From Lepidostoma basale (lineage: Eukaryota; Arthropoda; Insecta; Trichoptera; Lepidostomatidae): a stretch of 64,000 nucleotides of DNA. Shown piece after piece: positions 1 to 11,206 of this stretch (positions are counted from its first letter, which is position 1; every line of letters starts with the position of its first letter). The stretch lies in the NCBI GenBank assembly GCA_022606425.2, contig JAHDVF020000178.1, forward strand, positions 868,001-932,000, given 5' to 3'. Made by a program: the position numbers and the translations under genes. Under the pieces are notes generated by a model. The model worked only from the letters and a program-made list of their open reading frames with translations, was not told the origin of the DNA and did no database searches.

Positions 1-1140
1 AAAAGAAGCATGTTTGTGCGAAAAAGGAGATCACTCGTGAAGTTTTTCGTTGGATAACTTTTTATGATTTAAAAAAAAGGCCTTACTCGACAACAATGCG
101 TAGAATCGCTTCGTGCAAGTTTTGGTAATGAAGCACCATCAGAGAAGACTGTTTACAATTGGTTTTCGGAATTTTGTCATAGTCGTGCGTCCGTTGGTGA
201 TGAATGACGAGAAGGTCGGCCAAAATCGGTTGTCATTCCGAGAAACATCGATGCTGTGCGCATTATGATTAAAGAAGATCGGCATGTGACTTACAGACAG
301 ATAGAGGCGTCTCTTGGCATATTGCAGACTGCAATACAATCGATTTTGCGTGAGCATTTAGGTGTGAGAAAGATTTGTTCCAGATGGATTCCGCAAAATT
401 TGACCGAAACGAAAAAAGGCTCGTATTGATTGATGTCACGAAATGTTTAAAAAATTCGACCAAAGAAGGTTCAAAATTCATATACAACATTGTTACAGGA
501 CACGAAACTCGGATATATTCGTATGAACCTGAAAACAAACAACAGTATACTGTTAGGGTGTTTGACGATGAACTCAATCCCACTAAAGTTGTTCGTTCAC
601 GGAGCATTTCCAAGAAAATGATCCCTTGTTTCTTCGGTTGTACTGGACACTTTGCAACCCTTCCTTTAGAGGATCGAAGAACTGTTAATGCCGAATGGTA
701 TACAACAATTTGTTTGCCAACGGTCTTCGATGAACTAAGGAAAAACAACAAAAAACGTCGCATCATTCTTCATCACGACAATGCCAGCTCCCATAAAGCA
801 CGTCAAACAACTGAAAATTTGAAGGAGAAAAACATCGAATTAATGTCTAATTTCCCGTATTCACCTGATTTATTGCCTAATGACTTTTTCTTGTTCCCTA
901 ATGTCAAACAAAAGATGCGTGGATAGCGATTTCCATCACCTCGAGAAGCTGTTGAAGACTTTCAAAACCATGTTTCTACAATATCAGCTTCAGAGTGGAG
1001 AAAAGGTTTCCAGAATTGGTTTGAACGTACGCAAAACTGTATAGACCTAAAAAAAATATTTCGAATAGCAATAAAACACTTTGTTTCAAATATGTTTGTT
1101 TCTGTTTCACTTTTTGTAAAAACATAAAAGGCAACCCTCG
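1..1140 (+). pseudogene. Mariner transposase pseudogene (irritans/mellifera-like), left end outside window
   Basis: Remnant of a Tc1/mariner DDD transposase, which cuts and pastes its own element at TA sites. Reading in shifting frames, an N-terminal helix-turn-helix region (about 50-400) leads into the catalytic half, the longest open piece being 375-926. The family's second and third catalytic aspartates are visible in HHDNASSH and SPDLLPND, with 34 residues between them. The first is replaced: the usual GDE reads GHE near 498. Breaks are a frameshift in the A-run at 71-78, a TGA near 206, shifts at about 410-470, and a TAG at 924-926 followed in frame by the normal C-terminus. The right terminus is GGCAACCCTCG followed by TA at 1141. 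Certainly mariner, certainly inactive. Confidence 0.93.
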
Positions 1141-1149
1141 TACAATTTA

Positions 1150-1334
1150 TTTTAGCTATTATATTGATTCTTATGACATGTGATAGGTAGCCAATCTATC
1201 GCCATTTAATTGTCACGTGAATTCTACACCAGACCAAAGAAAGTGAGACAATCACACTGCCATCGCCGGGAATCGAACGCGGGACCTTTGGTATGGAAGT
1301 CAGAGCTCTTACCACTCTGCCACGTAGCTCGTTG
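1150..1334 (-). repeat. tRNA-derived SINE
   Basis: On the minus strand the head reads like a tRNA: an A-box-like GTGGCAGAGTGGTAAGAG and a B box GTTCGATTCCC, followed by a body (GATGGCAGTG, GTGACAATTAAATGGCGATAG). The same head and body recur at 40245-40480 (+) and 23637-23873 (+), with a head-only relative at 23370-23440 (-). The body that continues past the tRNA-like part shows this is a SINE and not a tRNA gene. Confidence 0.85.
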
Positions 1335-1344
1335 ATGTATCTTT

Positions 1345-1842
1345 AATCTATTATTATTTTTCGTTCATTTTATCCGTGTGTTCAAACCATCTTCCTCTCA
1401 TTATTCGTTCATAACTCTTTCATTCGCATCGTATTCATTTCTTGTTGTTGCATTTGACACTCTATTGTTCACTTGACTATATTTTTTTACAGCATTCCCT
1501 ATACATTTTCCACATTTATGCTACTTTCATAGTTTTTTCCAGTTCCATGCTGCACTTACATACATACAGAAGAGTCGGTACAATAATACCATTGTGCAAT
1601 TTCACATGAGCCTTTTTAGATAGACTTTAATTTGCAATGATTTGCAGCAACCACACTGTATAGTTCTTGTTAATCTTTACAGATATTTAATTTTTATGTG
1701 ATATTTTTACTCTTATCATGTATAGATTTAACACACAGATTAATTAATTTATTTAATCTGTCTTTTGTTTCATACAAGAAGTTAGTTTGGTACGCTAGTA
1801 AGGGCCCGTACAAGGAACACCACTGTGTACTACCATCAAGTT
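1345..1842 (-). pseudogene. LINE family A reverse-transcriptase C-terminal remnant
   Basis: Highly decayed minus-strand copy of LINE family A. Diagnostic stretches are the complement of the segment around FGHMER (1365-1420), of SECGAN (1420-1450), and of the GVLVPTLMYGSEAWN segment (1540-1605, and again 1796-1842). No frame stays open. It directly follows the SINE. Confidence 0.65.
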
Positions 1843-2165
1843 TAAAAAATGTTCTAACAAATTAATATCGTAATCAAATACAAATATAATTTGCATGCAG
1901 TATAAAGTATGTGAAGGTAGCAGGTGGCTCCGTGCAATAGGAGGTGTTGTCACACCTCACACAAAAGAATAATTATTCAATAATATTTGTGTTCGGAAGT
2001 AAAGCGTTTGAATTTCAAATAAATCAACAATGATACCGTTGAATTATTATAGAGGGTTGTTTAAAATAAATTAAAAAATGAAATAGAAGGTTGAATTATT
2101 AATAAAACCTGAAAAATAAAATAAAAAATTCATTTATTGTATTTTTCGATATTGATTTTCTATTT
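1843..2165. other. Unassigned AT-rich DNA
   Basis: No reading frame or repeat recognised. A short GC-richer piece with an imperfect inverted repeat (GGAGGTGTTG ... CACACCTCAC) lies near 1938-1967. Confidence 0.5.
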
Positions 2166-2640
2166 TCTTCTTCTTTCGGTGCCGTGTCAGGTCCCTCCAA
2201 CGTTAGCGATCACTGCAGCAAAGGCATCTCTATCCTGCGCCACTTAGAACAGGTTCTGAACTCTTGTTATTCCTGTCCACTCTTTGATGTTCCGCAGCCA
2301 GAACAGCTGCCTTCTAACAACTCCCCGACGTCCCTCCACTTTAGCCATTAATATCAGTCGAAGGAGGTGGTATTTTTCTCCCCTTAGCAAGTGACCCAAA
2401 TAGGAGAGCTTTTTAATTTTCACACTCGACAACAGCTCTCTATTGGCTCTGGCTCTCTGTAGTACGTCTGCATTACTGACCCAGACCATATATAACATTT
2501 AATCAATTTTTGTCGGAGTTTCAAGTTAAGATTGTCCTTGCAAAAGAGTGTTCTCATTTCAATAAATGCAGCTCATGCAACTTCAATTCTGCATTTTATT
2601 TCAATATCCGGGTCAAGCGTTTTTGTGTTGATGATTATCT
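2166..2640 (-). pseudogene. LINE family B reverse-transcriptase C-terminal remnant
   Basis: Minus-strand C-terminal end of an endonuclease/reverse-transcriptase LINE (RTE-like). 2244-2498 encodes the region NADVLQRAR, SYLGHLLRGEKYHLLRLIL and WLRNIKEWTGI, then a stop where family copies continue to AQDRDAFAAVIANVGG. 2510-2635 holds the preceding block (IEIKC, FCKDNLNLKLRQK) with one stop. The connecting segment is deleted. The tail is a GAA-type simple repeat at the low-coordinate end. The best copy of this family in the window is at 57847-58387. Confidence 0.82.
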
Positions 2641-2689
2641 AAAATAAAAATTAAATAAAACGGTGTTTTTTTGAGATCGGATCCGATCA

Positions 2690-2778
2690 GATGCCACCCA
2701 AGACGGAAAATCCTAGAGACGCATACAAAAAGAGTTCACCCTGAGTTAATGGGACAAGGCTAGGAAGAAGAAGAAGGT
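2690..2778 (+). pseudogene. LINE 3' tail (family C/D-like)
   Basis: Short plus-strand C-terminus of an RTE-like LINE ending in a GAAGAAGAAG simple-repeat tail at about 2764-2776. Only about 25 codons remain. Confidence 0.45.
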
Positions 2779-2799
2779 ATTTTTTAAACAATGCTTCCA

Positions 2800-2910
2800 C
2801 ATTATGTCTTTGTTTCGACAACGACTAGTTTTCCAGGCTACCTGGCATCGACAGACTGGTGCCAGCTAGCCTGGCGAAACCGGTCGCTGTCGAAATAAAC
2901 ACAAAATGTG
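2800..2910. repeat. Palindrome with hammerhead-like arms (PLE-type)
   Basis: Two arms of about 50 bases, 2803-2853 and 2856-2905, are inverted copies of each other. Each arm, read outward, has a stem-loop of the form CCAG...CTGG, then GAAA (GAAAA in the left arm), a four-base palindrome (CCGG or CTAG), then TCG. Beyond that both arms share GTCGAAA and AATGTG. The arrangement matches the head-to-head palindrome next to the PLE frame at 11.8 kb. Confidence 0.7.
2856..2890 (+). ncRNA. Hammerhead-ribozyme-like motif
   Basis: CTGGTG, then stem II GCCAG...CTGGC, then GAAA (2876-2879), palindromic stem III CCGG, then TC followed by GCTGTCG. The 5' core is CTGGTG where a hammerhead has CTGATGA, so this copy is probably inactive. 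Confidence 0.4.
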
Positions 2911-2935
2911 AAAGTAGTTATTAAAAGAATATCAT

Positions 2936-3030
2936 TTGTTTTGGTCAAAACACTATGATACGTTAACTACTATTAAACACTATTTAACACTATTGAAAAT
3001 AAATACAATTGTGATATTATAACAAAGTTT
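2936..3030 (-). repeat. PLE-type 5' region fragment (CAGCTG family)
   Basis: Minus-strand copy of the segment found downstream of the hammerhead-like core at 35445-35500 and 58920-59000: ACTATGATAC and TTTTGGTCAAAAC. The ribozyme-like core itself is missing. Confidence 0.5.
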
Positions 3031-3146
3031 TTCCATTCCAGAATATCGTTTAATTTAATTATTATTATAAAAAATAAACTTCCATCAAGATATTTCCGTA
3101 AAATCACTAGATTTTAATTCTAGCTTATCACGATTCATTATCATTT

Positions 3147-3855
3147 TGTGGTATGGAGATGACAGTTTGTAATATAAGTGTGAATGAAGAGAACTTGAAA
3201 CAGGTGAGGGAATATTTGTATTTAGGTAGCATGTTCACAGCGGAAGGCCAAACGGACAGTGATGTTGAAAGAAGGGTTAGTGCGGGTAATAAAGTGAATG
3301 GAGCCTTAAAAATAGTTATTGGAAACAAGAATTTATCAATGAAAGCGAAAATGGCCGTTCACAATGGAGTTCTGGTCCCAACCCTTATGTATCGAAGTGA
3401 AGCATGAAACTGGCAGAAGAAAGATGAGAGGAGAATAAATGCGGTAAAGATGAGGTTCCTAAGACGTATGTGTGGTAGAATGATTTACGACAGAATCTCA
3501 AATGGTGATATTAGAAAGGAATGTAGAGTAACAGAAGGTATGAACAAAATTATGAAAGGATTGCTGCGTTGGTTCGGACATATGAATCGCACGGGGGAAA
3601 AGAGAATGGTTTAAAAAGTATACGTTAGCGATGTAAATGGAGTACGGAATCGAAGTAGACCGAGGAAAACATGGCAGGACCAAATTAATAAATTTTTAAA
3701 TGTTGGTCATGTCAGAAGCCGCAAGAATCGACGTGCGTGTATGACTTGCTGTATGAATTTGGAGGAACCTAGAGAGGTATGTCAGGATAGTGAAGTGTGG
3801 CGGTCCATTCTCTCTGCCTACCCCTGCGGGGAAGCGGCGTAATGGTTTGTTTTGT
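3147..3855 (+). pseudogene. LINE family A reverse-transcriptase C-terminal region
   Basis: One of the longest family A copies. The frame starting at 3153 gives the block LKQVREYLYLGSMF, KVNGALK, MAVHNGVLVPTLMY, then TGA at 3405-3407. It continues in frame as NWQKKDERR, RRMCG, LRWFGHM, a TAA at about 3613, GRPRKTW-like RSRPRKTW, HVRSRKNRRACMT and WRSILSAYP. This is the thumb/C-terminal part of a non-LTR reverse transcriptase; the polymerase core is not in this copy. The 3' end is GGCGTAATGG followed by a TTTGTT-type tail, unlike the (TTAG)n of most copies. Inactive. Confidence 0.85.
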
Positions 3856-4834
3856 CAAATATTCGGAAAACATTTGTATGCTGATATACAAAAATCTAAA
3901 AATACATGTTAACGTTTTGGTGAATGTGATGTTTCTGATGATGAATATAAATTATTTATATTTCGTGTTAATAATGCTTTCACTACACCAAGTTCTCTTT
4001 TCGCGAAAGAGCAGTCGGTGTTACCCTCGAGTAAAATAAAATTATAACGCCCGAAGACTTAATAAAGGAAATCCACCGTACCTATTCTTCTATTGAATTA
4101 ACATAATGGAATACCTCCAGGAATCTTAAGAGATCTCGTGAGATGAGAGGAGAATGCTCTGGCTAGTGGCAGTCCAATGAATGCGGAATGAAGAAAGGCT
4201 TGAGTGATGATGATAAATTATTCGGGATTTTAATTATTATTATTAAGCGCGCACGAATGATTTTGTGTACTTCTTATATATTCTTTGCTATAACTTTAAA
4301 TGTTTAAACCAGTTATGCAATTGTCTATTATTATTATTGATTTGTATCAGAGTTGAAGTTGAAGCTATAAAAACAATTTGAAAAATCATCACGTGTAAGT
4401 GAAACAAATACGATTTTTGTAATAATTTGTGACAATACTAATACTTAAAACATTAAAAATTATTCTTGTTGTTTTATTCAATTTAACTTAATTTAATTTA
4501 TTTAATTTATTAAAAAATTATAAACAATACATAATAATAACAGATCCAAATCGTTAATAATCATCATCTACAATATAATATGAACAATATAAAAAAAAAA
4601 ATTACAAATAATATAATAAGAAAACAAATGAGAGCAAGTAAGAAAAAAAGAAAAACGGAAGACAATTTAAAAAATATTCGAGAACAGTTGGGTAAAGAAA
4701 AACATTTTTGTACAATAAGAAGAGAAGCAAATAGCAATTTAATACATAAGACATAGATGCTTTCTGAGGGTAGCCTCATTATCGTGAAAAATGTCCACAT
4801 TCGAAGAGATGCGGTTTAATAGGATTATAGGATA
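3856..4834. other. Unassigned AT-rich DNA
   Basis: Mostly A/T-runs with no credible gene. 4095-4210 (ending TGATGATGATAA) resembles a decayed plus-strand LINE tail, but too little is left to assign a family. Confidence 0.5.
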
Positions 4835-4965
4835 ATAGGATATTCCTCACGTGGTCGACATTTAACATTTGATTAATTTGATTGGCATCAAATGATCACG
4901 TCACGTTTTCCTTGATCTTCATCTTTTTCTAGTTCCCTTTACGTCGTTACATATATTTTCCTTAC
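4835..4965 (-). pseudogene. LINE family A fragment
   Basis: The complement of the family A segment from the RPRKTWHDQIN-like stretch to the HVR-like stretch (CACGTGGTCGACATTTAA, TTGATTAATTTGAT). About 130 bases, no open frame. Confidence 0.6.
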
Positions 4966-6429
4966 AATTATTTCCTTTTATTTATTCTTTCCGAAACCAT
5001 TTTACTGGACCTGTTTTATTTAAATTATAAATTGTGCTATTTTTTTGAGTAACAGAATTTCATAACTTTTATTGGTTGAATCTCCTTATTGAATTATATC
5101 ACTTTTTTAATTATTCCACCAGACATATACATTAAATTTCTTATGTAGTAAGTGATAGGTGTAACACATATTTTCATACAATTCTGGATATCTAAAAGAG
5201 AAAAGGTCAATGAATTAGTTAAGTAAGTCATTTCTACTGACTAAAATACTTCATGAATTATTTTTTGTTATATCGTTTTCTTAAAACTGGTGGTATTTTA
5301 ACTTGAAAACACGCCTAGACAAATAATCTCTTAATTAATTTTATAAAAATTCCAAATTTATCATAGTCCCTGATAGAACTTAAACGAAATTATTTTATAT
5401 TCAACATATAACTACTTTCGTTTTCAGTATATACTTGAATGTTTAAGGGATGTTTATTATTTAAATAGTTTTCAGGAAAAGTGGATCGGCGAAAGTCAGA
5501 TTGTTTTAACAGTTCAAGTCAAGTGGGTGAAGAGCGCGAGAGCTCTTTGCGTCTGCGAACCGCAATCCATCCGAGTGGAACTCTAAAATAATAGAGTGCC
5601 GATGAAAGTTCCGAGCCAAATGGCAGCTGATGCATACTAATTTTAGGTCGCCTGTGATTATTATAGTTCAGTGAAATTTATTAAATAACTGATCGTTGTG
5701 GAAAACTATGGATTTCTAAATAATTCGTTTTCAAAAACTTATCCCAGAGATTAAAACTTAAATTACATAAAACAAGAATTTTGACAGTTAGTTGTCATAA
5801 AGCATATTTTGAGTTCATTCAATATCGTATTAATTTAAATATCAAAATATAATTAATTTATGCAGCTGTTATTATAAAAATGAAATACGTTTGCGGCAAA
5901 ATATTTTTCGTATTTGTTTTCCGTAAAAGTAGAGAGCAGCAAAATATGATAACTGTTGAACCTTCTTGATAAATGCCGTTCTTTTTCAGAAAAATGGGTT
6001 CTTTATTACTAATAGATGGGAAAGCCTGTTTTGATGGATGATTCCTAAGAGAATGTAAAATGTTTTAAGCACGTAATTTCGAAAAAAATAAAAATAACAA
6101 AAATATTAATCACACGAGGTCATAGGATATTTTTTATAGGCCACACATTTTACTCTTTGATGTTCTTGGCAATATATAACACATTTATTTTGCCCAGTTA
6201 ATGTGGTTAGAAAGTGTAATGATGAAAGTGTGCGTAAAGTTTTTTTAAAATTATTTTTAGAAACAATCTTCAGGATATATATTTTGAAAATTTATGTAAA
6301 ACTCCACTTCCAATATAAAATATTACTTCTAGAATACGTTATCATTCATGTTAATTTTTTTTACGAAGATGTTTTAAATTTACTAAATAAATTAAATATT
6401 GAAAGTAAAAAATAAATCACAATCATAGT
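4966..6429. other. Unassigned DNA with one GC-richer unique block (5480-5640)
   Basis: No gene recognised. 5480-5640 stands out by composition (GTGAAGAGCGCGAGAGCTC, GCCGATGAAAGTTCCGAGCC). It has no match elsewhere in the window and no long frame, so it may be conserved non-coding DNA. The rest is A/T-rich. Confidence 0.5.
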
Positions 6430-6620
6430 TAATACGAATGTATCTGTTTTCTGATGTTTTATTATATTCAATGGGAATGACATGTTTTGCCTTGCCGAGC
6501 CTTTACATTTGAATATGGCTCAGCAGAGCAAAATATAAAATGTTATGAAACTTCAAGAAAAAAATACTTTTTCATTCCTATTAATTCCATCATATGGAGT
6601 TTTTCAAGAAACAATAAATA
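6430..6620. repeat. Palindrome, PLE-type 5' regions (CATG family), decayed
   Basis: Left arm carries the complement of the hammerhead-like core (GAATGACATG then TTTTGCC, 6475-6490) and the flank TGTTTTCTGATG. The right arm ends with ATGGAGTTTTTCAAGAAAC, the same as the outer flank of the 63.6-kb palindrome. Both arms point outward. Confidence 0.55.
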
Positions 6621-7847
6621 CAACTTTTCATATTTTGGAATCATTTATATCTGTACATGAACTACATAATCTTCTGTGTGAATTGTTGATCGAATTGAGT
6701 TATGATGATCATGTGAGATTTTCATAATTTTGAGTGCATCTAGGGTAATTCATTATCATACCAGTTACTTTTAACTACACTCAATAGTTTAAGCTTGTTA
6801 TACTACATCATATACCGATACCGTGCCGAAGATAGCATTAGTAATTTTGCACAAAACATCAATTAAGACTTTGTGACTCTCGGATATCATGTTTTACACA
6901 AAACACTCTCATATAACTTTTAATAATAATCCACGCCTGCTTACGTTGGCAAATGTGTTATTAGCATTGCCTAACAATAGGAGAACAAACATTAAACTTT
7001 TATTAACTTAATTTATTTTTTAAGATGCCTTCGTTTTATCAACACTTTACAGCAATGTATTCTCTTGAAAAAAAAATACAGAAATATTTAATTCCATTAT
7101 AATGATTACATTTTATATGAATTATTACAATATATACGTGTAACCTCCTTGTTGTAATGTATTTAAATTAAAAACGTTTTCAAAGTTTTACGTGTTATCC
7201 GGGAACTCAAAAGCTGTTATTTTAGTTCCTTAAAATCGACAGAACGTGAAAAAATCGAACCTGAAATAGTTTTTTTTTATTGAAAGCTTTGAATTTAAAA
7301 GCAATTAAAAAAAGTTTTTTGTTAAATGTAGCAAGAAATTTAAAATAAAATTTAAAAATTGATGTACATAAAAATAAGCAGGAGAAATGTTTTTTTATCA
7401 CTTAAAAAAACTGCGGGAAAAAATGATTATTACGTATTGAAAAATATTTTATAATAATACTCGTAAGAAGTCGTAAGTTTTTCTGATATATGCTTTTTCA
7501 TTTTTCTCACATTTATGAGATGAAAACACGTTGGATTTATCTTAATATATTATTCTACATAAATAAAATGACAACAATAATTTGGGGAATGCTGGACGTT
7601 ACGTTATAGACCTTTCCTATAAAGTTGTTAACAGAGTTTGTGCTTGTTATTCTACTTAAGTTGTTAAGTATTTTTTCCTTTTTATTTCAAACAAATTTTT
7701 CAAAATCATTATTTACGTTAAAAAAAAATCACAGATGCTGTCGAAAACAATAATTATTTAAATACACATTATAGGAAAAACCTTATTAGTCTATATTAAA
7801 CCTATTTACTGTTTCTTGAAAAACGATGTAAAACTCTGTATTACATA
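6621..7847. other. Unassigned AT-rich DNA
   Basis: Long A and T runs and no gene, repeat family or structure I can support. Confidence 0.5.
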
Positions 7848-8005
7848 ATTTATAAGAATGAAAACCTCTGTCTTCTTGACATGTTTCATTATCAAACGAT
7901 ATATGATAATGCCTTAGAAGGGCGAAAAATGTCATCCCAACTTAAATGTTGTATAATTAAACTCCATGAATACAGACGTTTTCGTTCATATTAATTATAA
8001 TTAAT
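7848..8005. repeat. Palindrome, PLE-type 5' regions (CATG family)
   Basis: Left arm 7848-7897 and right arm 7902-8005 are inverted relatives. Both contain the outer flank GAATGAAAACC/CGTTTTCGTTCAT. The right arm has a near-complete hammerhead-like core. The left arm keeps TTTGATAATGAAACATGTC on the minus strand, with stem II deleted. Confidence 0.6.
7902..7936 (+). ncRNA. Hammerhead-ribozyme-like motif (CATG family)
   Basis: TGATAAT, stem II GCCTTAGAAGGGC, GAAA, AATG where other copies have CATG, then TCATCC. Stem III palindromy is lost, so it is probably inactive. Confidence 0.4.
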
Positions 8006-8440
8006 CTCTTTTTTATACGCTATCACTTGTTATTGATTCACATTTGAATAAATTTGGAAAAATGAAGTATTTCACAAACAACACCTTTGTACAACGAAAC
8101 AATGATGTCCTTCCTCGGCTATTTTCTTTTTCATTTAAAAAGAGTGCAAAAAAATGTATTATAATAAAAAATATAATGAAATTGTACACAAAATATGAAA
8201 AAATTGACTGGTAATATTATGAAATTATTTTAAAAAAATACACGCATTTTATGATATCTGGAGAAAAATGAGAGCGTGGTCACAGATTTAATTGGCTGAC
8301 TGTAGATGTTAGTTATGTTTTACTATGAATATTCCTTCCAACAGAAATTTTGAAGTACGTACATTCGTTCGAATCAGAATTCCATCAGTGGTGTAGTTCT
8401 AGAGAGAAACTTTATAAATTTACCATAAAAAGGTAGTCAA
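8006..8440. other. Unassigned AT-rich DNA
   Basis: No gene or repeat recognised. Confidence 0.5.
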
Positions 8441-8880
8441 TTTATGTATGGAAGTGAAACATGAAACTGGTAAAAGAAGGATAAAATTAAAACAAATTTA
8501 TTAGAAATGAGATCTCTTAGACGAATGTATGTAAAAAATCTGTGTATGATCTTTATCATACACTTTATCGACACTTTTGTCGAATAAAAATATATGAAGT
8601 GAATGTAGTGCGAATAAAAGTGTTATGAAAAATATGATGAAAGGAAATTTAAGATGGTTTAGACACTTGGAAAGAATAAATGAAGAAATAATGGTCAAAA
8701 AAGTAACGATGTGAATGGAACTGGAAACAGAAAAAGACTGAGGAAAAGTAGTGCGATCAAATAAATTAAATATTTAATGTCGGCCACGTGGGGAGTCGAA
8801 GAAATCGACGTACATGCGTGACATGATGTATGAATGTTAAGGAATCGAGAGAAGTATGTTAGGAAAGAAAAGTGTGGCAT
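8441..8880 (+). pseudogene. LINE family A remnant
   Basis: Begins at the equivalent of LMYGSEAWN (TTTATGTATGGAAGTG) and runs through RSLRRMY, LRWFRHLER, an R-rich segment and the HVGS/CMTxCMNV block to about GKKSVA. At least four frameshifts, so no frame is open for more than about 60 codons. The 3' (TTAG)n end is missing. Confidence 0.72.
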
Positions 8881-9059
8881 ATTATTAGGTAGGCACCCCT
8901 TCGTGAAGACCAGGAGCACACATGATATGGTCCACATTAAATTGTCGACTTCAGAAATTGTTTTCATAAACATTGCTTCACTGATTGAAAAGGTTCCTTG
9001 TTTCTTGTTGATTTTTCGCTGACATCATTTTCAATAAGTTGTTTTCTTTCTTCTTTTTC

Positions 9060-9185
9060 CTAGCTATAGACCTATGTGGTCCGTTCTCCAAAGGGTTGGT
9101 CTTTATGTAAGAAGGATTTCCAGCTGTTCTTACATCTTTTTGTAGGTCTTCCACAAGGACGAGTCCCGTAAGGCTGATTATGTAT
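9060..9185. repeat. Short dispersed repeat, probably LINE-derived
   Basis: About 125 bases recur at 37095-37216 (shared landmarks AGGTCTTCCAC, GTCC/CAATAAGGCTG, CAAAGGGTTG). Its minus strand may be a decayed LINE C-terminus. I cannot assign a family. Confidence 0.45.
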
Positions 9186-9309
9186 TATATTTTGAAAGGG
9201 CGATTCAACGAATTATGAGATAAAATAATCTGTCCTGATAAAGATGGATTCTAAATACTTGAAATTTACGAATAATCGTGGGTAAATAATAGGGGATATC
9301 GTTCAGTGG

Positions 9310-9530
9310 AGTAGATCCAGTAGAAGATACTGGAGGGACCATGTAGCCCGAATGGATGGTGACAGACTTGCATATACAGCCGCTTATGAAATCCCCTCCG
9401 GACACCGCCCACCTGGAAGACCGCCTAAGAGATGGAGGGACAGCTGGATCTCATCATCCGACGAGACATGATTTCTGTGTCACAGATCGTCAGATCTATT
9501 AAAAGAAGAAGAAGAAGAAGAAGAAAAAGA
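9310..9530 (+). pseudogene. LINE family D 3' end with GAA tail
   Basis: In one frame it reads RYWRDHVARMDGDRLAY, then IPSGHRPPGRPPKRWRDSW, then a stop and the tail AAGAAGAAG repeated to 9530. GRPPKRW is the typical last conserved block of this class of reverse-transcriptase polyprotein. A close copy lies at 33640-33866 on the other strand. Confidence 0.75.
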
Positions 9531-9689
9531 ATAATAATCACTTCGTCAGAAGATACAAATACTTCCAGTAGAAAATATATTTTCTACATAAATATAATAT
9601 TCATAGTTGCATTGGATTATTTCAATAATTTTCTGCTTGCATCTGTGAGATTTACAACACATAAAATTCGTATTTGAAATTACAATATA

Positions 9690-10060
9690 ACATTTTCTTC
9701 TTCTTCTTCTGTGTTATTTATGCCTGTTCCTGGGACGATATTCAGCTGTCTTACCATTTTTTGGGTGGTCTTCTTGGAGGTCGATTGCCTGTTGGTAATT
9801 AATTTCCAGATTGACTTATTATTATTTTAGGACATGCCCTCTCAACATGTTCTCTCGTCTTCTCTTTCTTTCCTGTCGCACAACATCTTGGACATCGAAG
9901 ATCTTGATTATTATTGAATAATTTCTCACGCTGTTTCGGAGTATCATTCCTGCGATGGATAGGAGAGTGCTCATTTCTGTGGTGTTAAGGAAACTTTTTG
10001 TTCTGATGATGTCTTGATTGGTGATTATAGGTCGAACGCAGGTTTTGTAAATAGATTCGT
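9690..10060 (-). pseudogene. LINE family D C-terminal remnant with GAA tail
   Basis: Minus strand: CVRPIITN, a core like LNTTEMSTLLSIAGM, DVQDVVRQERKRRREHV, and RPPRRPPKN before the GAAGAAGAAGAA tail at 9693-9707. Several frameshifts and stops. Confidence 0.7.
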
Positions 10061-10925
10061 ATTTTGATCTCCTTCAGTAATATAATAACGGAAATAGAAG
10101 ATATAATATTGATAACGTCGAAGTATAATATAATACACTTAGTAAATTTTAAGTTATACTTACGAGAGCCGTTTATAGATCAGTTTGCTAAGAAAATTTC
10201 GATCAACCACCACTGAGGAGCTTACACCGTCTATTTGTCTATGTATGTGTCGACGTAAACGTGGGTGCACATTTTTATCCGGAAAATTTGAGCTTCGTGA
10301 GAAAATTCACATTCTCTCTCACTCTCACCTGCCGAGGACTTTATATAAGAAGGTACTCTGAAAGTTTCCAAAGCTCGCATCAGAATTTAAATACAGAAGT
10401 CTTCAAAAGAATTGTAATACTCTCAATTTTTTTACGCCGCGAGAGTGAAATAAAAAATATTCTTACTGTATCACATTAAAGCGCTTTCGCTACTCTACGT
10501 TTGCTTGGACTTAAAAAGTAAGAAGAGGTTTTAGTAAAAAGTACACAGTTTCATACTCACATGTTTAATTTATTTACATTTTTTGCCATTTTAAAAACTA
10601 ACCCATTTTCATTTAAAAACTATATTTGTGTACCAATTTCATAATTAAATTGTTAAAAATAAACAGTTTGAGGATATTGCAATTTCAAAGCACACACATT
10701 TATCTTTTCTCCGTCCTTTTTTAACCACCCTACGTATTTGAATATACGTGATACGTTCACTTTGACTGTACCATTCTGCGCTATCCCGTATCACGTACGC
10801 CCTTGAGAAAAATAATTAACCTAAAATGTTCAAACTGTTAGGGATACGTGCGTGTGCCAACAACACTTGAGTACAAGTCTTCATTAATATGATAGTTTTA
10901 GAAGGGGCAGGCGAAGTGTGCGGCC
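10061..10925. other. Unassigned DNA
   Basis: No gene supported. 10225-10500 and 10735-10900 are less A/T-rich and unique in the window; a 72-codon frame at 10261-10479 has no recognisable feature. Confidence 0.45.
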
Positions 10926-11092
10926 GAAAAAAAACAATTGAGGAAAAAACAAATGAATTATAATTTTCGAAACACAAATACTTGAGTATATAGCTGTATA
11001 AATTTGAATTTGGAATTCCTAACCAAAGAAAAGATATTTGAGATGAAAGTTGCCATTACGGCAAAACGCCAATTTCATATGTAGGGACCTAA
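10926..11092 (-). mobile_element. Solo end of mariner family 2
   Basis: Matches the last about 165 bases of the mariner at 30697-31989, including the terminal inverted repeat (GGCAAAACGCCAATTTCAT, then a near-copy of GTAAGGACCTAA) and the flanking TA at 11093-11094. The rest of the element is missing. Confidence 0.85.
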
Positions 11093-11206
11093 TATTATAC
11101 TTATATATAAGGATACAATTATGTGAAATATGGATACAATTATGTGAAAGTGTAACTATGTGTGTGGTAGGTTGTTTATGTGTTTATGGAGCGATCACCA
11201 GTGTGT

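Noticed and set aside
9500..9530. GAA microsatellites as independent features
   Set aside because: At 9.5, 29.1, 32.1 and 33.6 kb they sit exactly at LINE 3' ends, so they are LINE tails.
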